This document shows, piece by piece, positions 13,622 to 14,931 of a DNA stretch of 14,931 nt. The DNA is from CAZESH01 sp964514665. Lineage in GTDB: Bacteria > Bacillota > Bacilli > Paenibacillales > KCTC-25726. How positions within the stretch are numbered: position 1 is the stretch's first letter; each line of letters opens with the position of its first letter. The stretch lies in NCBI GenBank assembly GCA_964514665.1, contig CAZESH010000082.1:1-14931 (forward strand), read 5' to 3'. A model generated the notes under the pieces. It was not told the DNA's origin, searched no databases, and saw only the letters and a program-made list of their open reading frames with translations. The position numbers were made by a program, and so were the translations under genes.

Positions 13622-14770
13622 ATGCTAATCCTGATTTGCAAGCTGAACGAACAATATTTAGGGGTCAAGCTGCAAAAATTTCATCCCCAGCACATCCAAC
13701 GCATAAAAGCGATTTCCGGAAGGAAATGGGACGGCGAAAGCAAACTGTGGATGATCCCCTATACGGTGCTTCACATTGATCTGCTTCTGGAAGCTTTTTC
13801 CGATGGCCGTGTGCTGGTGGAAGAAGTGCTGCGCGCGGAATGTCCTGCGCTGCGGAAAGCTTGCGCCCATAAGCCGGAGGAGTTGGAATGGGGAAGCAGG
13901 GGGCTGGACGAACTCCATGCTGCGATTCCCCGCCAAATCCGGCTGCTTCAAGACGAACTGAGGCTGAAAGGGTACAGCCTCAAAACGACACGCGCTTATT
14001 GCGGGCAGGTCAAACGTTTTTTTGCATTTATCGGCAAGTACAAAATCGCTTTAAACAGCAATGCGCTAAACAGATACTCCTTGCAGCTTAACCATGAGGG
14101 ACTTTCCCTGGCTCATATCAACCAGGCGATCAGCGCGGTCAAATTTTATTTGATCCATGTAAGGGGATGGGATGAACCGGATGCAGCCTTTGTCCGTCCC
14201 AAAAAGGAAAAGAAGCTTCCCAATGTGCTCTCCGCAGAGGAGGTTTTGCTGCTGATCGGGACCGTTCAGAACTTGAAACACAAAGCCATTCTGGCTTTAA
14301 TCTATTCTTCCGGATTGCGGGTGGGCGAAGTCGTTCGGCTGCGTCTCTCCGATATCGATACATCCCGCGGGACATTGCGAATTCGTCAGGGAAAGGGCAA
14401 GAAGGATCGCCAGACGATTTTGTCGCAGCAGGCTCTGCATGTGCTTCAGCGTTATCTGGATGCGGAAACCCCGACCACCTGGCTGTTCCCGGGACAGCAA
14501 GGCGACAAGCATCTGACCGAGCGCACCGTGCAAAAGGTGTTCGAGCAAACCAAGTGCAAGGCCAACCTGCACAAGCCGGTCAGCGTCCACTCCCTGCGCC
14601 ACTCCTTCGCCACCCACCTGCTGGAGAACGGCACCGACCTGCGCTACATCCAAGAGCTCCTCGGCCACGAAAACCCGCGCACAACCCAGATCTACACACA
14701 CGTAAGCATCAAAGACATTCGACGCATCCAAAGCCCGCTCGACCGCCTGACGTCGCTTGACGACAATTAA
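13622..14770 (+). CDS. tyrosine recombinase/integrase with extra N-terminal domain
   Basis: Site-specific tyrosine recombinase, 382 aa, of the XerC/XerD/integron-integrase type. An in-frame stop at 13610-13612 makes ATG 13622 the first possible start; GGTGATC (13608-13614), complementary to the 16S 3' end, is the likely ribosome binding site. Residues 1-70 form an extra domain with a G33-R-K-W36-x6-W43-x-I-P pattern, seen in some integrases and not needed by Xer proteins. A SAM-like core-binding domain (about 104-190, RLKGYSLKTTRAYCGQVKRF) follows. The catalytic domain has R233 in SSGLRVGE, K258/K260 in the GKGKKDR beta hairpin, H323-S-L-R326-H-S, H349 in LLGHENPRTTQIYTH, and nucleophile Y358, so it looks active. 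Third-position GC jumps near the 3' end (54 of 60 codons for residues 301-360, against 34 of the first 60). Confidence 0.93.
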   Translation: MLILICKLNEQYLGVKLQKFHPQHIQRIKAISGRKWDGESKLWMIPYTVLHIDLLLEAFSDGRVLVEEVLRAECPALRKACAHKPEELEWGSRGLDELHAAIPRQIRLLQDELRLKGYSLKTTRAYCGQVKRFFAFIGKYKIALNSNALNRYSLQLNHEGLSLAHINQAISAVKFYLIHVRGWDEPDAAFVRPKKEKKLPNVLSAEEVLLLIGTVQNLKHKAILALIYSSGLRVGEVVRLRLSDIDTSRGTLRIRQGKGKKDRQTILSQQALHVLQRYLDAETPTTWLFPGQQGDKHLTERTVQKVFEQTKCKANLHKPVSVHSLRHSFATHLLENGTDLRYIQELLGHENPRTTQIYTHVSIKDIRRIQSPLDRLTSLDDN

Positions 14771-14931
14771 GAATACCAAACTAAAGGTACACAAACCCAC
14801 CACCCGGTCGAACAAAAAAAGAAATACAGAAATTTTTGAGGTAGGTTAGTTTATTTGCGAAATTCGCAAATTAATTGTTATGTGAAAGTCAGGTAAACCA
14901 ATGTATTAAACATGAAACTGCAACTGGGGGA
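14771..14931. other. AT-rich noncoding edge of the window
   Basis: No ribosome binding site plus start codon, tRNA or terminator with a T run is visible. It is clearly more A+T rich than the genes before it and contains the palindrome at 14853-14871. This composition and the recombinase beside it suggest a boundary of transferred or rearranging DNA. Confidence 0.5.
14848..14876. repeat. palindromic site downstream of the recombinase
   Basis: ATTTGCGAA (14853-14861) and TTCGCAAAT (14863-14871) form a perfect inverted repeat around one base. Taken as dif-like, it has 12-base arms (14848-14859 and 14865-14876, 10 of 12 matching) around a 5-base centre AAATT. It lies 77 bases after the recombinase stop in AT-rich DNA. 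It may be a recombination site for the recombinase or an operator of a gene beyond the window. Confidence 0.55.

Noticed and set aside
1..14931. CRISPR array, tRNA, rRNA or insertion-sequence ends
   Set aside because: No regularly spaced repeats, cloverleaf sequences, rRNA segments or terminal inverted repeats with a transposase were seen by eye.

Overview
The window looks like a chromosomal segment of a low-to-mid-GC Gram-positive bacterium, most likely Paenibacillaceae (Paenibacillus or a close relative). The reasons are the strong GGAGG-type ribosome binding sites, a lipoteichoic-acid-synthase-type sulfatase, a type 2 isopentenyl diphosphate isomerase, sigma-A-like promoters, and a long carbohydrate ABC operon. 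All convincing genes are on the + strand. Genus is inferred from protein style, not from a database search.

Region 1 (1-8321) is a sugar-uptake and catabolism operon. It begins inside the gene for an extracellular solute-binding protein whose start lies outside the window. A hairpin terminator/attenuator follows, then two ABC permeases, a BadF/NagK-type sugar kinase, a GH4 6-phospho-glycosidase, a Cof-type HAD phosphatase and two Gfo/Idh/MocA oxidoreductases. No ATPase gene is present, so a shared MsmX-like ATPase elsewhere is likely. Junctions are tight; kinase/GH4 and oxidoreductase 1/oxidoreductase 2 share ATGA overlaps. The set suggests ABC import of a beta-linked disaccharide or amino-sugar glycoside, phosphorylation inside the cell, NAD/Mn-dependent GH4 cleavage, and further oxidation or dephosphorylation. 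This would be a route to 6-phospho-glycosides that does not need a PTS.

Region 2 (8322-13309) holds a small unrecognised membrane-tail protein ending in a very strong intrinsic terminator, an ArsB/NhaD (SLC13-like) transporter preceded by a leader with hairpins, an LtaS-like enzyme with its own promoter overlapping the transporter's stop codon, and a type 2 IPP isomerase (fni). Several open frames extend upstream of the real starts; I chose starts by ribosome binding sites at 6322, 7344, 8415, 9007 and 10361.

Region 3 (13310-14931) is the most interesting part. A near-consensus promoter (TCGACA-N17-TATAAT) leads into a roughly 94-nt structured segment that ends in a strong terminator, so it is a candidate small RNA or riboregulator. 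An independent extended -10 promoter then drives a tyrosine recombinase with an extra N-terminal domain. The 3' part of that gene has a sharply different codon usage. A 19-bp near-perfect palindrome follows the gene in AT-rich DNA and is a candidate recombination or operator site. The region resembles the edge of a mobile or rearranging element, but that is inference.
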